Source: Sva-07 sp963707515 (GTDB lineage: Bacteria > Actinomycetota > Acidimicrobiia > Acidimicrobiales > Ilumatobacteraceae). Taken from it: a stretch of DNA of 64,000 nucleotides. The stretch covers positions 62,001 to 126,000 of the forward strand of contig CAVPQI010000002.1 in the NCBI GenBank assembly GCA_963707515.1, read 5' to 3'. A model generated the notes under the pieces. It did no database searches and was not told the DNA's origin. It saw only the letters and a list, made by a program, of their open reading frames with translations. Shown here one piece after another: positions 8,760-19,286 of the stretch. Position 1 is the stretch's first letter, and each line of letters opens with the position of its first letter. The translations under genes and the position numbers were made by a program.

Positions 8760-8810
8760 CGATCTCGGTCGGAATCTGCCCGGAAAGCGGGCAGATTCCG
8801 ACCGAGATCG
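8760..8810. repeat. 23-bp perfect stem-loop
   Basis: Arms 8760-8782 and 8788-8810 are perfectly complementary over 23 bp with loop GAAAG. It lies upstream of the YdeI-family gene and just after the class II aldolase stop (both minus strand). The right arm shares GATTCCGACC-AGATCG with the hairpin at 8070-8114. Confidence 0.75.
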
Positions 8811-8831
8811 TCAGCGCGTGGAGCCCGGAGG

Positions 8832-9530
8832 TCAGTCGAGGACGTCGGGGGAGCGGCGGACGATCGAGTGGTAGATCGGGGCGAAGCTGGTGTGGCTGTG
8901 GTGGTGCTCTTCGGCGAGGGCGGCCGCCACGCGATGGTCGATCAGGTCGAGCGGCGAGCCGTTGGCGGCCGCTTCGGCGAGCAGTTGGGCGTGGCAGCTG
9001 CGGTCGAGGATGTAGAAGCGGTACGCCGCGGCCTCGACGCTGGCGCCGACGGTGACGCCGGCGTGGTGCTTGAGGATGACGGCGACGTTGTCGTCGCCGA
9101 ACAGTGCCGCCACCCGCGCCCCTTCATCGGTGGCGCCGAACACGCCGAGGTACTCGGGGTGCACGGCGTGCTTGCCGTAGAAGATGCACGACTCCTGGGT
9201 CGTCGGTGGCAGCAGCCGTCCGAGCGTCGACCATGCCTTGACGTGCACCGGGTGGGCGTGCATCACGCTGTTGACGTCGGGACGCGCCTGGTAGACGGCA
9301 GCATGGAGGCGGAACCCGCCGCGGTCGACCGGTTCACCGTCGACATCGCCGGTCGAGATCGCCACCCGGGAGAGGTCGCTCGCCCGCAGCTCGTCGAACG
9401 GCACCCCGATCGGGTTCATGTGGACGACGTCGGGATCGAGGGGATCGCGGGCGGTGAGATGACCGGCGGCGCCCTCGTCGAAGTCGCGTTCGGCGAACAG
9501 CCGCAGCGCTACTGCCAACGTGCCGCGCAC
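8832..9530 (-). CDS. class II aldolase/adducin family protein
   Basis: 232 aa, from the only GTG available after the upstream stop. The fold signature is visible: GHLTARDP near residue 23, then the zinc-ligand HAHPVH (about residues 91-96) and a second histidine in LKHHAG. Family members split or epimerise phosphorylated sugars, or decarboxylate or cleave hydroxy-acids. It is the last gene of the minus-strand catabolic operon, 39 nt after the TauD-type gene and in the same reading frame, so a stop-codon change would fuse them. The substrate is not predictable. Confidence 0.88.
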   Translation of the reverse strand: MRGTLAVALRLFAERDFDEGAAGHLTARDPLDPDVVHMNPIGVPFDELRASDLSRVAISTGDVDGEPVDRGGFRLHAAVYQARPDVNSVMHAHPVHVKAWSTLGRLLPPTTQESCIFYGKHAVHPEYLGVFGATDEGARVAALFGDDNVAVILKHHAGVTVGASVEAAAYRFYILDRSCHAQLLAEAAANGSPLDLIDHRVAAALAEEHHHSHTSFAPIYHSIVRRSPDVLD

Positions 9531-9569
9531 GGCGGCTGCACCGGGTCGGACCCGGCGTGGGCGGCGACG

Positions 9570-10571
9570 TCAGGTGACATCGGCGGCGACGGTGCGGGAC
9601 ACGAAGCCGACGTCGCGGAACACCTCGGGGAGGCCGATGTCGTCGCGGTAGACGAGCCACATCCGCAACAGTTCGCGGCGACGGTGCTCTTCGGGCCAGT
9701 CGACGTACTCGGTGCGGGCGTGCATGATCGTCGTGTTGTCGAGGAACTGCACGTCGCCCGGCTGGAAGTCCATGTTGAGCACGAAGCCGGGGGAGCGGGT
9801 GATCTCGTCGAACAGGTCGAGGGCGGCAACCTGGTCGTCGGTCAGCGGGTCGACGATGTCCGGGCGCTCGATCGGTGCGAGCTCGGTGTACTTGCGGCCG
9901 TAGCGGGAGAACAGGCGGCCGGCGTCGTTGAGCGCGCAGGTCGGCTTCCACGTGACGACACCCCCGACGGGGCTGATGTGCGGCCATGGCTCGTGCAGCA
10001 GCGCGGCGAGGTCCGGGCGCCGACGCACCATCTCGTCGTGGACGGCGACCGACGACACGATGGTGCTCGTGCCGCCCTCGCGCGCCGGACGCAGGCAGTA
10101 CAGCGCGACGACGTCGGACGAGTCGGTGTGGTAGTCGAGGTTGGCCGTCGTCTCGTAGGCCCGCACCCCGAACTCGTCGAAGTCCTTGCCCTGATCGCGC
10201 ACGCGGATCAGCACGTCGCGCTGCTCGTTCTGGTGCAGCGGGATGCCGACGTGCACGCCGAGCATCCAGTAGAGAACCTGGTTCTCGATGTCGTCGAGTT
10301 GGTCGACGGGCAGTCCGCGCACGAGGGCGAACCCGCGCCCGTCGATCAGCTGGCCGCGGATCGATGCGGCGAGCTCGACCACCGAGTCGATCTCGGCGTC
10401 GGCGCGCCCGATCTCGGCGAGCGTGCGCTCACCGTCGCGCAGTGGCGCGGCGAGTCGGCGGGCGTGGTCGACGACGGCGTCGATGTCGTCGAGGCGATAC
10501 ATCCAGTCGGTGTCGTCAGCGATCTCGTCGCCGCGCCAGGCGGCAGCACCGCCGACGATGTTGGCGGCCAC
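9570..10571 (-). CDS. TauD/TfdA-family Fe(II)/2-oxoglutarate dioxygenase
   Basis: 333 aa from GTG 10571, 5 nt after the Rieske gene stop. The iron-binding facial triad is visible as HTD (in LDYHTDSSDVVAL) and a distal His in NTTIMHARTEY, with an Arg further on for 2-oxoglutarate. Such enzymes hydroxylate or cleave small substrates using O2 and 2-oxoglutarate. A longer reading to 10688 would overlap the Rieske gene and has an Arg-rich, non-natural N terminus. The frame is intact, unlike the next genes upstream in the operon. Confidence 0.86.
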   Translation of the reverse strand: MAANIVGGAAAWRGDEIADDTDWMYRLDDIDAVVDHARRLAAPLRDGERTLAEIGRADAEIDSVVELAASIRGQLIDGRGFALVRGLPVDQLDDIENQVLYWMLGVHVGIPLHQNEQRDVLIRVRDQGKDFDEFGVRAYETTANLDYHTDSSDVVALYCLRPAREGGTSTIVSSVAVHDEMVRRRPDLAALLHEPWPHISPVGGVVTWKPTCALNDAGRLFSRYGRKYTELAPIERPDIVDPLTDDQVAALDLFDEITRSPGFVLNMDFQPGDVQFLDNTTIMHARTEYVDWPEEHRRRELLRMWLVYRDDIGLPEVFRDVGFVSRTVAADVT

Positions 10572-10576
10572 GGCGC

Positions 10577-11816
10577 TCAGCCGGCCCGTCGCGAGGCGAG
10601 CGAGACGGGCACGTTGGTGTCGTCGGCGTGTCGCCGGTAACGCTGGACGAGCCAACGGTTGAACTGCACGTGGCTCTCCTCCTGCCACGAGTAGCGACCG
10701 CGCGGGGCGTAGCGGGAGCGCAGGCCGCGCTGCACCTTGGTGGTGGCGTCGTTGTCCTGTTCGACGAAGACCTGCACGCCGACGTCGGCGCAGCTTCAGC
10801 TTGTGCTCGAACAGCGGGTCCTCGAGCGCCGACGGATGGAAGATGTAGCCGATCTCGATGTCGATCGGTCTCCGGGCCGGTCGGGCGGACGATGAAGAAG
10901 AACGCCTGGTCCGGCGCGGTGCCGAGGCACAGGGTGGGCGGCACGAGGGCGAACGTCGAACGGCACCGCTCCTCCTCGGTCAAGTTGGGGAAGACCGGCA
11001 TGATCGCAGTGGTGGGTGGCGTTGAAGCCACCGTCGATGTGGGTGTAGCCGTCGATGCGGAAGATGACGTTGGAGTCGTCGTCCCACGGCACCGGGAACT
11101 CGCTCATGTTGCTCGGGCAGAAGTCCTGCACGATCTGGTGGAGGCGGTTGGCGTGGTAGCCGTCGTTGAAGTTCTCGAACATCACCTTCCAGTTCCACGG
11201 GCGGTTCGGGAGGGTGAAGGTGCCGGGGCAGACGGCGTTGGCGAGGTCGTAGTTGGCGATGAACGGCTCGTAGCGGCGCAGCGTCGGAGTCAGCGGCTCG
11301 GCGTCGAGGTCGAGGTTGACGAAGACGAAGCCCTGCCACAGCTCGACCGGCGAGCTTGGGCAGCGGGAAGTCGGTCTTGTTGAAGTCTTCGGTGCGCTCC
11401 ATCGCCGGGGCGCCGAGCAGGCGGCCGTCGAGGTCGTAGCTCCAGTGGTGGTAGGGGCAGGTGAACTTGGAATGCAGTTGCCCTGCCCGTCGCAGACCTG
11501 CATCGCCGCGGTGCTGGCAGACGGCCGACATGGCGTGCACCTCACCGTCCTTGTCGCGGGCGACGATGATCGGCTCGTCGCAGATCGTCACGGTGAAGTA
11601 GTCGCCCGGGTTGGGGATCCGCTCGAGCGCGTCCGACGCACAACCACTCGTGGGCGAACAGTGCTTCGCGTTCGAACGCGAGAACTCGGGGGAGGTGTAG
11701 AGCTCGGCCGGCGGGATGACGGCGCGGCTGACGTCGTCGACCGACCGTTCGAGCTCGGCGAGCAGGCCCGGGTCGATCGTGGCCTTGCGGGCGCCGGTGG
11801 GGTGGGTGCTGGTCAC
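10577..11816 (-). pseudogene. Rieske-type ring-hydroxylating oxygenase, large subunit (frame disrupted)
   Basis: Joining frames gives about 413 residues of a normal oxygenase alpha subunit. The N-terminal Rieske [2Fe-2S] ligands are C-Q-H-R-G and C-P-Y-H-H. The catalytic domain has FNDGYHANRLHQ, whose histidines bind the mononuclear iron. GTG 11816 is preceded by GGAGG. I place at least eight single-base frame changes (near 10790, 10866, 11008, 11351, 11471, 11504, 11627 and 11681), with motifs intact on both sides of each. That pattern argues for sequence error more than true inactivation. No ferredoxin or reductase gene is nearby. Confidence 0.82.
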
Positions 11817-11849
11817 GTGGGAACCTCCGCGCTGGGGTGGCGGGGATCG

Positions 11850-11880
11850 GTCACCTTCGGGGTCTGACCCCGAACGTGAC
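11850..11880. repeat. 31-nt palindromic repeat, copy 2
   Basis: GTCACCTTCGGGGTC, central T, then GACCCC and ending GTGAC; palindromic except one position per arm. It lies at the end of the acyl-CoA ligase on the minus strand, where a stop codon would be expected. The ligase frame as written runs through it into the Rieske gene. Confidence 0.8.
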
Positions 11881-13502
11881 GCGGCTTCGGTGAGCAGGAA
11901 CTTGCGGATCTTGCCGACGCTGGTACGGGGGAGATCAGCGACGACGACGTAGCGGTGTGGTCGCTTCGCCTTGCCCAGTCTGGCAGCTGCCCACGCGTCG
12001 AGCTCCTGGGCGAGGGCGTCGCTGCGCTCGCTGTCGTCGACGATCGCCTGCGGGTCGCTGCCGGCGGGGACGACGAAGGCGACCGGCACCTCGTCGCGGA
12101 TGGGGTCGGGTGCACCGACGACGACGACCTCGAGCACGTCGGGTGGGCGCCGAGGACCGCTTCGACTTCGACGACGGAGACGTTCTCCCCGGCGACCTTG
12201 AGCACGTCGGCGCGACGACCGTCGAAGAAGAACCGCCCGCTCGTCGTCGCGCCATGCCCGGTCACCGGTGCGGAACCAATCGCCGCGGTAGCGAGGCCGC
12301 GGTGGTGGTCGGGTCGTCGAGGTAGCCGGCGAACAGGGTGATGCCCGGCTCGCCACCGACGACGATCTCGCCCACGGTCGCCGGGCCCGACCGGGTTGCC
12401 CGACTCGTCGTGGAGGTCGACCTGGCAGCCGATGGTGACATAGCCCATGGCGTCGGGGCGCGGGTCGGTCGGCGAGTCGGTGAGCACGGCGGGAATCGTC
12501 TCGGTCATCCCGTACAGCTGGCGGGGACGGCAGCCGAGCCAGTCGGCGAGCGTCTCGTACTGGTCGTCGGTGATGTTCTTCGCGTACCAGCAGTGCCGCA
12601 GACGCAGCTCGGGGAGTCCGTCGTCGGCGGTCAGTGCCCGACCGCGGGCGAGGATCATCCGCATCGGCGCGGCGAAGAGGCTGGCGTGCGTGGCGCCGTG
12701 GCGGGCCGCCTGGGCGAGGAAGCCGCTGGCGCGAGAACGTGTGCATGAGGGCGACCGACGCACCGACCGCGATTGCCGAGGCGAACGAGTAGTACTGGGC
12801 GTTGGCGTGGAACAGCGGCAGCACGACGAGCTGCCGGTCGTCGGCTTCGAGCCCGGCGGCCGCGGCCATCGTCGTGCCGGCGAAGCGCGTAGTTGGCCTG
12901 GGTGATCTCGACGCCCTTGGGCGCCCGGTCGTGCCCGAGGTGAACATCACCGCCGGCGACCGACCGCGGGTCGATGCGGGCAGGGCAGCGGTCCCGGTCG
13001 GCATCGTTGGCGACCACGTCGGCAGCGGCGTGCTGTCGGTCTCGTCGACCTCGACGATCGAGAGACCGCGCAGCCCGCCGGTGGAGACGCCGTCGCGGTA
13101 CGCGTCGGCGCGGGTGGCGGCGCACAGCCCGACCGCCGGGGCGGTGCGCGCGATGTGCCCGGCGAGCTCGGGCGCCGTGGCCATGCGGGTCGGACGGCAC
13201 GATCCACGCTCCGAGCGCCGTGGCGGCGAGCCACAGCGGCGACGAACGCCGGCGAGTTGGTGAGCGCCAGGTGGACGCCGGCGCCAGGGCCGACGCCGTG
13301 CCTCGGCGAACGTCGTGGCGACGCGTGCCACGAGCTCGTCGAACTCGCCGTAGGTCCATTCGGCGACCGCCCCGTCGGGCGCCTCGAAGCACGAGGAACG
13401 GCCGCGTCGGGACCGCGCCGCGACCGCTCTGTCGCCACGAGTCGGCGTCAGCGTCGCCTGCGCGTCGCTGCCGTTCGTCGCCGAGCCGGTCGCCGCAGTC
13501 AC
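11881..13502 (-). pseudogene. AMP-dependent acyl-CoA ligase (frame disrupted)
   Basis: About 540 residues when frames are joined. The adenylate-forming motifs are present: VMFTSGTTGRPKG (AMP-binding loop), YGMTETIP, GDWFRTGDRAWRDD and the C-terminal lysine loop SVGKIRKFLL. Start GTG 13502 is 4 nt after the hydantoinase B stop. Several frame shifts occur, for example near 13395 and 13440. No stop codon is visible before the 31-nt palindrome, and the end given is set at its edge. Probably activates a carboxylic acid made or used by the neighbouring enzymes. Confidence 0.75.
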
Positions 13503-13506
13503 GGGT

Positions 13507-15113
13507 TCAGCTGCCTCCGGCTCCGGCGAGCACGGCGTCGTCGGCGGCGCCGTAGCCGCCGCCACCGGGCAGGTCGAGGCGCACGACGTCGCCGGGCTGC
13601 AGCGTGATGCGGGCCTGGGTGCGTGACCGGCTTCGCCGTTGACGGTGAACGACCCGGTCGCGCCCGGCTCGCCACCGAAGATGCCCTCCGGCGGCGTCGG
13701 CGAGCCGGCTGGTGACGGCGTTGAGCTGCCACGGGCGGGTGGTGTCGACGGTGAACTCGATCGTCTGACCGAGCCCGCCCGTCTGGCGCGCCGGCGCCGC
13801 CGGATGCCGGGCCGCAGCTCCTTGCGGTGGAAGCGGATCGGCGCCGACGCCTCGACGACCTCGATCGGCACGGCGGCGACGCCGGTCGGGTACGAGCAGG
13901 CGACGAGGCCGGGCTTGTCGGCGCGGGCACCGACACCACCGGCGTAGGTGAACATCGCCGTGATGAACGGGCTGCCGTCGTCGTGGTTGCCGCTGACCTG
14001 CATCGTCCACACCGCGCCGGAGCCCTCGGCCATCGCCTGCTCGGGCGGATCTGGGCGAGCGCCTTGAGCAGCGCGTTGGGCAGGAACATGCCGACGACGT
14101 GGCGGGCGGTGCACGGCTGCGGCGACACGGCGTTGACGATCGAGCCCTCGGGGGCCTCGACCTTGATCGGCGCGAGGCTGCCGTGGTTGTTCGGCAGCTC
14201 GGGGTTGAGCACCGAGCGCACCGTGAACGTCGTGTAGGCGTGGGTGTAGTTCTTGACGACGTTGATGCCCCAGCGGGCTGGCGCCGGACGAGCCCGGCGT
14301 AGTCGACGAGTGATCTCGCCGCGATCGGGTCGACGGTGATCGCGCAGACGATCTCGATCTCGCTGCCGTCGGCGAGGTCGAGCAGCGCCTCGGACGCGGT
14401 ACGTGCCGGCCGGCAGCTCGCGGATGCTGGCCCGGGTGGCCGCCTCGGACCGCGACGATGATCTCGTCGGCGAGCTCCTCGATGTCGTCGAGGCCGTGGC
14501 GGTCGCACAGCGAGCGCGAGGCGCTGGGCGCCGACCTCGCCGGAGGCCATCTGGGCGTGCAGGTCGCCGGCCATGTGGTCGGGCTGGCGGACGTTGGAGA
14601 GGATGAACTTCCACACGTCGTCGTTGCGCTCGCCGCCGCTTCATCAGCTTGACGATCGGGATCCACAGGCCCTCCTCGAACACGTCGCGGCCGCCGGCGC
14701 CGATGCCGTAGCCGCCGACGTCGGTGTGGTGGATCGTCGAGCCGAAGAAGGCGATCACCCGGCCGTTGCGCCACACCGGGCACGAGCACGGTGACGTCGA
14801 GCAGCTGCCCGGCCGTCTTGTACGGGTCGTTGGTGATCGAGCACGTCGCCCGGCTCGAGCGTGTCGATCGGGTACTCGTCGAGGATGTTGCCGACGGCCA
14901 TCGCCAGGCGAGTTGATGTGGCCGGGCGTGCCGGTGACGGCCTGGGCGACCATCCGGCCGCGGCGGTCGAACACGGCGTTGGCGAGGTCGCCGGCCTCGC
15001 GCACGATCGGGCTGAACGCCGCGCGCTGCAGCGCCCGGGCCTGCTCGTTGACGGTGGCGATCAGGCTCTGCCAGCAGGATCTCGAGCTCGATCGGATCGA
15101 ACGTGCGGGTCAT
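13507..15113 (-). pseudogene. hydantoinase B/oxoprolinase family protein (frame disrupted)
   Basis: About 535 residues after joining frames. It begins MTRTFDPIELEILL and contains the family patches REAGDLANAVFDRRGRMVAQ, DPYKTAGQLLD, FFGSTIHHTDVGG and WGINVVKNYTHAYTTF, ending in the glycine-rich PGGGGYG. HyuB pairs with HyuA for ATP-dependent opening of cyclic amides or carboxylation of ketones (acetone or acetophenone carboxylase relatives). Start ATG 15113 overlaps the hyuA stop (ATGA). Around a dozen frame changes are spread along it. Confidence 0.8.
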
Positions 15114-17300
15114 GACGTCGCTCCGTTCTCGCTGATCTGGTCCGTGCGCGACCCGGGTGGCGATGAGGCTGCCGTCGGCGGCGACCTCGACGTTCCAGCC
15201 GGGGCGGATCGACGGCGGTGGTCTCGCGCTCCTCGACGATCGCCGGGCCGTCGAAACGGTCGCCGGCGCCGAGGGCGGGCGCGCTGGTAGACCGGCGTGT
15301 CGACGGCGCCGCGCGCCGCGGCCGAAGACGCACCGGACGCGGTGCCGCTCGGGGTCGGCGCCGGTGCCCGGCGGCGACGGGCGTCCGGCTCGACGCGGGT
15401 CGGCGGCGCGCGACGACGGCGAGCCGCCACGTGACGACCTCGACGCCGACGTCGGGGATCGTCAGCCCGTAGATGCGTCGGTACTCGGCCTCGAACGCGG
15501 CGACGCACGCTCGGCGTCGGTCGGCCGGGCCACGCGTCGCCCTCGCCGACCCACACGGTGACCTCGTTGCCCTGGCCGAGGTAGCGGGCGTCGATGCCGT
15601 AGCGGAAGCTGGACCGTCGTCGGCGTCGACGCCGGCGGCGGCGAGCACCCGACGGCCCTCGGCGCGCAGCTCGTCGAGCAGCGCGTCGCGCTCGGTCGGC
15701 GTCGATCGCGTCGAGCCGGCGGGCGCATCGACGCGGGCGAGGTCGATGCGCACCGGGTGACACGAGCGTGCCGAACGCCGACAGCACGCTGGCGTTGACC
15801 GGGAAGATGACCCGCGTCGCGACTCGAGCAGCTCGGCGACGCCGCAGGCGTGGACCGGGCCGGCGCCGCCGAAGGCGAGCACGGTGACGCCGCGCAGGTC
15901 GACGCCCTGCTCGACGGCGTGCATGCGGGCGGCGGCGGCCATGTTCTGGTTGACGATCTCGTGGATGCCGGCGGCGGTGTCGACGACGTCGAGGCCGAGC
16001 TGCGTCGCCGACGCTTGGCGCGCGGCGCTGGCGGCGGCGTCGGCGTCGAGCGGCATGTCGCCGCCGAGGAAGACTGCCGGCGTCGAGCAGGCCGAGCGAC
16101 GAGGTCGGCGTCGGTGACCGGCGGGCTCGGTGCCGCCGCGGCCGTACGACGCCGGGCCCGGGTTCGGCGCCGGCCGATTCGGGGCCGACCTTGAGCAGGC
16201 CGAAGTGGTCGGTGCGGGCGAGCGCTGCCGCCGCCGGCGCCGATCTCGACGAGGTCGACCGAGGGCACCGACACCGGGAAGCCCGAGCCCTTCTTGAAGC
16301 GGTAGACGCGGGCGACCTCGAACGTGTTCGTCAGCTCGGGCTCGCCGTGCTCGATGAGGCACGCCTTGGCGGTCGTGCCGCCCATGTCGAAGCACAGCAG
16401 GCGGTCCTCGCCGAGCCGATCGGCGAACCAGCTGCCGGCGAGCGCGCCGGCCGCCGGGCCGGACTCGACGAGGCGGATCGGGATGCGGGCGGCGTCGTCG
16501 GCCGACACGACGCCACCGTTGGAGAGCATCATCAGCACCGAGCCGCCGAAGCCCTCGCCGGCGAGCCACTTCTGCAGCTCGTCGAGGTACGGCCCGATCA
16601 CCGGCATCGTCGCCGCGTTGCAGGCCGTGGTGATCATGCGCGGGTACTCGCGGATCTGCGGCGAGACCTCGGCCGAGATGCACACCGGCACGCCGAGCTC
16701 GCGGCGCAGGTGGTCGGCGACGACGCCGCTCGTTGGCGGGGTTGACGTAGGAGTTGAGGAAGCAGATCGCCGACCGCCTCGACCTGCGCCGCGCGCGAGC
16801 GGCGTCGGCGAGCGCGGCGAGCGTCGTCGTCGGTCGGCGTCGACGACGACCTCGCCGGCGGCCGGTCGCGCTCGTCGAGTTCGAACGTCAGCGTCGCGCG
16901 GGATCGGCGGCGCCGGGAACTCGATCTGCAGGTCGTACATGTCGTAGCGGTGCTCGTCGCGGATCAGCAGCGTGTCGCCGAAGCCCGTCGGTGGTGACGA
17001 GCGCCGGCCCGGCCGGTCTTGCCCTCGATCAGCGCGTTGGTGATCAGCGTCGTGGCGTGGACGATCGGCGCCGTGATGTCGACCGGGCTGACGCCGGCCC
17101 GGGCGAGCAGCTGCGCGACGCCCGGTGCGCACGCCGTCGAGCGGGTTCGACGGCGTGGTCAGCGTCTTGTCGACGACGACGTCGCCCGGTCGCAGCGTCG
17201 AGCAGGACGACGTCGGTGAACGTGCCGCCGATGTCGACGGCGAGCCGCCAGTCGCGGTCATCGGTTGCTCGCCGTCGCCGTTCCGTTTGCGTGCGGTCAT
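15110..17300 (-). pseudogene. hydantoinase A/oxoprolinase family protein (frame disrupted)
   Basis: About 730 residues after joining frames, the usual size for HyuA. The N-terminal phosphate-binding motif DIGGTFTDVVLLD and the mid-protein GVTVLAFGGAGPVHACG show an actin-like ATPase fold. It binds ATP and forms a complex with HyuB. ATG 17300 overlaps the cupin stop as ATGA; a second in-frame ATG at 17261 would lie closer to the conserved start. Frame changes are frequent, as in the neighbours. The substrate could be a hydantoin, oxoproline, ketone or other carbonyl compound. Confidence 0.82.
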
Positions 17301-17710
17301 CGGCTGCCGAGCTCCGCGGCGATGCAGGTCGTCGCGCGGCGGAGCGAACACGTCGAGGATCCAGCACTCGCCGTACTCGTCGTCGCCGATGAAGATCGAG
17401 TCGCCGTGCCAGATCGACTGCGGCGCGAGGTACACGTCGCCGGCGTTGAGCACGGCGCGGCGTTCGTCGTCGGGGTCACCGATGCGGAAGTCGAGCGCGC
17501 CGCGCATGATGATGCCGAGCTGCTCGTTGTCGGTCGTGGTTGTGCAGGAACGAGCCCGTGGCGCCGCCGTCGATGCGCCAGAAGCAGAGCTGGAGGTGCT
17601 CGCCGGTGATGATCCGGCGGCGGAAGCCGTCACGGTCGGTCGCGACGAACTGCGTCGTCGTCGAAGAAGTGGCAGTACTGGTTGTCGAGCCGTGCACCGT
17701 CACGACGCAT
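17297..17710 (-). pseudogene. cupin-domain protein (frame disrupted)
   Basis: About 137 residues after joining frames. The cupin barrel shows as FLHNHDNEQLGIIMRGALDF (motif 1, metal-binding histidines and Glu) and AGDVYLAPQSIWHG (motif 2). It is a small metal-binding enzyme or sensor of the pathway. It starts at ATG 17710, overlapping the VOC gene, and ends overlapping hyuA by 4 nt. The function within the pathway is unknown. Confidence 0.72.
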
Positions 17711-18197
17711 GCTCCCGCGGTCGATCGCGAAGCGGAGCAGTTCGCCGGCCAGGTCGAGCGGTCGCACGATCGCCTCGTGCTCCTCGTCGCCCCACTGGTC
17801 GGGCGGGACGAGCCACATCACCTCGAACTCGAGGCCGTCGGGGTCCTTGGCGTAGAGGCTCTTGTTGACCCCGTGGTCGGAGGCGCCGACGCAGGGCGCC
17901 GGCCTCGGCGAGGCGATCGCGATCGTTCTCGAGTTCGTCGAGCGTCGGCCACCTCCCAGGCGAGGTGGTACAGGCCGACCGTGGTGCGACCGGCCGTCGA
18001 GGCGCCGGCGGATCGGGCCGATGCGTGAACAGAGCGCGATGTCGTGGTGGTTGCCCGAGGCCGGGGCGCGCATGAAGACGAACTGGCCGTCGGGGTGCTC
18101 GATGACGGTCTCGAAGTCGAGCACGTCGGTGTAGAAGCGCCTGTTGGCGACGCGCGTCGCGGACGTAGAGGACCGCGTGGTTCATGCCGGTGATCAT
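17700..18197 (-). pseudogene. VOC-family extradiol dioxygenase-like protein (frame disrupted)
   Basis: About 165 residues after joining frames: MITGMNHAVLYVRD at the start, LDFETVIEHPDGQFVFMR, GNHHDIALF and, near the end, SLYAKDPDGLEFEVMW. Pairs of beta-alpha-beta-beta-beta units with a His near the start (NHAVLYV) and a Glu near the end (LEFEVMW) are typical of catechol 2,3-dioxygenase-like metal sites. First gene of the operon; ATG 18197 is 37 nt downstream of a GntR-type operator. Confidence 0.75.
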
Positions 18198-18233
18198 CGC
18201 GGCCTCCCGATCTCAGGATGGTCTTTCGGTCTG

Positions 18234-18246
18234 ATGGTCTGACCAT
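18234..18246. promoter_or_regulatory. GntR/FadR-type operator, copy 1
   Basis: Perfect 13-bp palindrome ATGGTCTGACCAT in front of the eight-gene minus-strand operon. A further half-site (GGATGGTCT) lies at 18217-18225. TGGTC-N-GACCA is the usual FadR-subfamily GntR site, and the same core recurs at 19290-19302 beside the GntR gene. Confidence 0.8.
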
Positions 18247-18372
18247 AACACACCGGTTCGACCTCACCACACCCCGGTGGTTGGCCACGGCTGGTGGCCA
18301 CGGCTGGTCGGCCGAACTGCGGCTCGTCGCTGGCGCTTCCCTGTCGCCGCACGCCGGCAGGCCGGCACCCGG

Positions 18373-18399
18373 ACGTTCGTTACCGAGCGCGACGAACGT
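18373..18399. terminator. hairpin after the GntR gene
   Basis: ACGTTCGT (18373-18380) pairs with ACGAACGT (18392-18399), 9 nt beyond the GntR stop on the minus strand. The arm ACGTTCGTTAC also occurs in the palindrome at 60201-60239, so it may belong to the same dispersed repeat family. The surrounding sequence is error-prone. Confidence 0.45.
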
Positions 18400-18408
18400 A
18401 CAGTCGAC

Positions 18409-19148
18409 TCAGATCAGGCGGTCGATCATGCCCCGCTCGACCGAGGCGAGGTGGGCCGTGCCTTCGGTGACGGCGGCGTCGACGTCGCCGGTTGCGACGG
18501 CGCTGGCGAGGGCGGCATGTTGCTCGGCGGCCTGCGTCGACGATGCGTCGCACCTCCTCTTGGTTGGCGTCGCTCGACAACATCGCTTCGAAGTCCTCGG
18601 AGCGGAACAGCCGGGCCAGCACCTTGCCGTACACCTCGACGAGCAGCGGGTTGCCGCACGCTCGGGCGATCAGCGAGTGGAACGCCTGGTCGAGCTCGCG
18701 GAACTCGGCCAGCTCCATCTCGCTGCGGAAGCGGGCGGCGAGGGCGTGGATCTCGGCGCGTTCGTCGCTGCTCGCCCGTTCGGCGGCGAGGTCGATGATC
18801 GGCAGCTCGAGGAGCTCGGCGCGTCTCGAACAACTGGCGCACGAACTTCCTTGCGGTCGTCGAGTTGGTCGACGTTGACGTCGGGGAGGTGTTCGACCAC
18901 GTACGAGCGGTTGCCGCGTCGTTCGATGACGCCGAGCGACAGCAGTCCCTGGATCGCTTCACGGACCGACGTGCGGGCGACGCGGAACTGTTCGGAGAGG
19001 TCGCGCTCGGAGGGCATCGCGAGCGCCGGGCTCGAGATCGCCGATGATGATGCGTTCGAGGAGTTGATCGCGGATCTGCGCGCTCAGCGTCTCGCGCGTC
19101 GATCGGTTCGAACGGGAAGGGAGGGGCGGGGCTGTCAATCGTCGTCAT
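18409..19148 (-). pseudogene. GntR-family (FadR subfamily) transcriptional regulator (frame disrupted)
   Basis: About 245 residues after joining frames. The winged helix-turn-helix is clear (MPSERDLSEQFRVARTSVREAIQGLL, shown here in parts: PSERDLSEQ, RTSVREAI). The effector-binding FCD domain follows (ELDQAFHSLIARACGNPLL, with metal-binding histidines), ending MIDRLI. ATG 19148 is the start. It probably controls the catabolic operon through the two ATGGTCTGACCAT palindromes. Frame shifts here belong to the indel-rich patch. Confidence 0.8.
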
Positions 19149-19286
19149 CGTCCTGCCAATGCTCGGGAGGTGGCGGGTCCGACGGTCAGTTGGTCTGGCC
19201 GCGATCCGGTTTCCGTGACGTTAGCCACTCGGTCAGCGACGGGACGGGACCAACGACCGCCTGGTCTCCCGTACCACCGTATCGGA

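Noticed and set aside
10980..15113. A 1377-codon open frame on the minus strand
   Set aside because: It is a composite of the hydantoinase B, ligase and Rieske genes stitched together by indels; much of it is Arg/Pro-rich out-of-frame translation.
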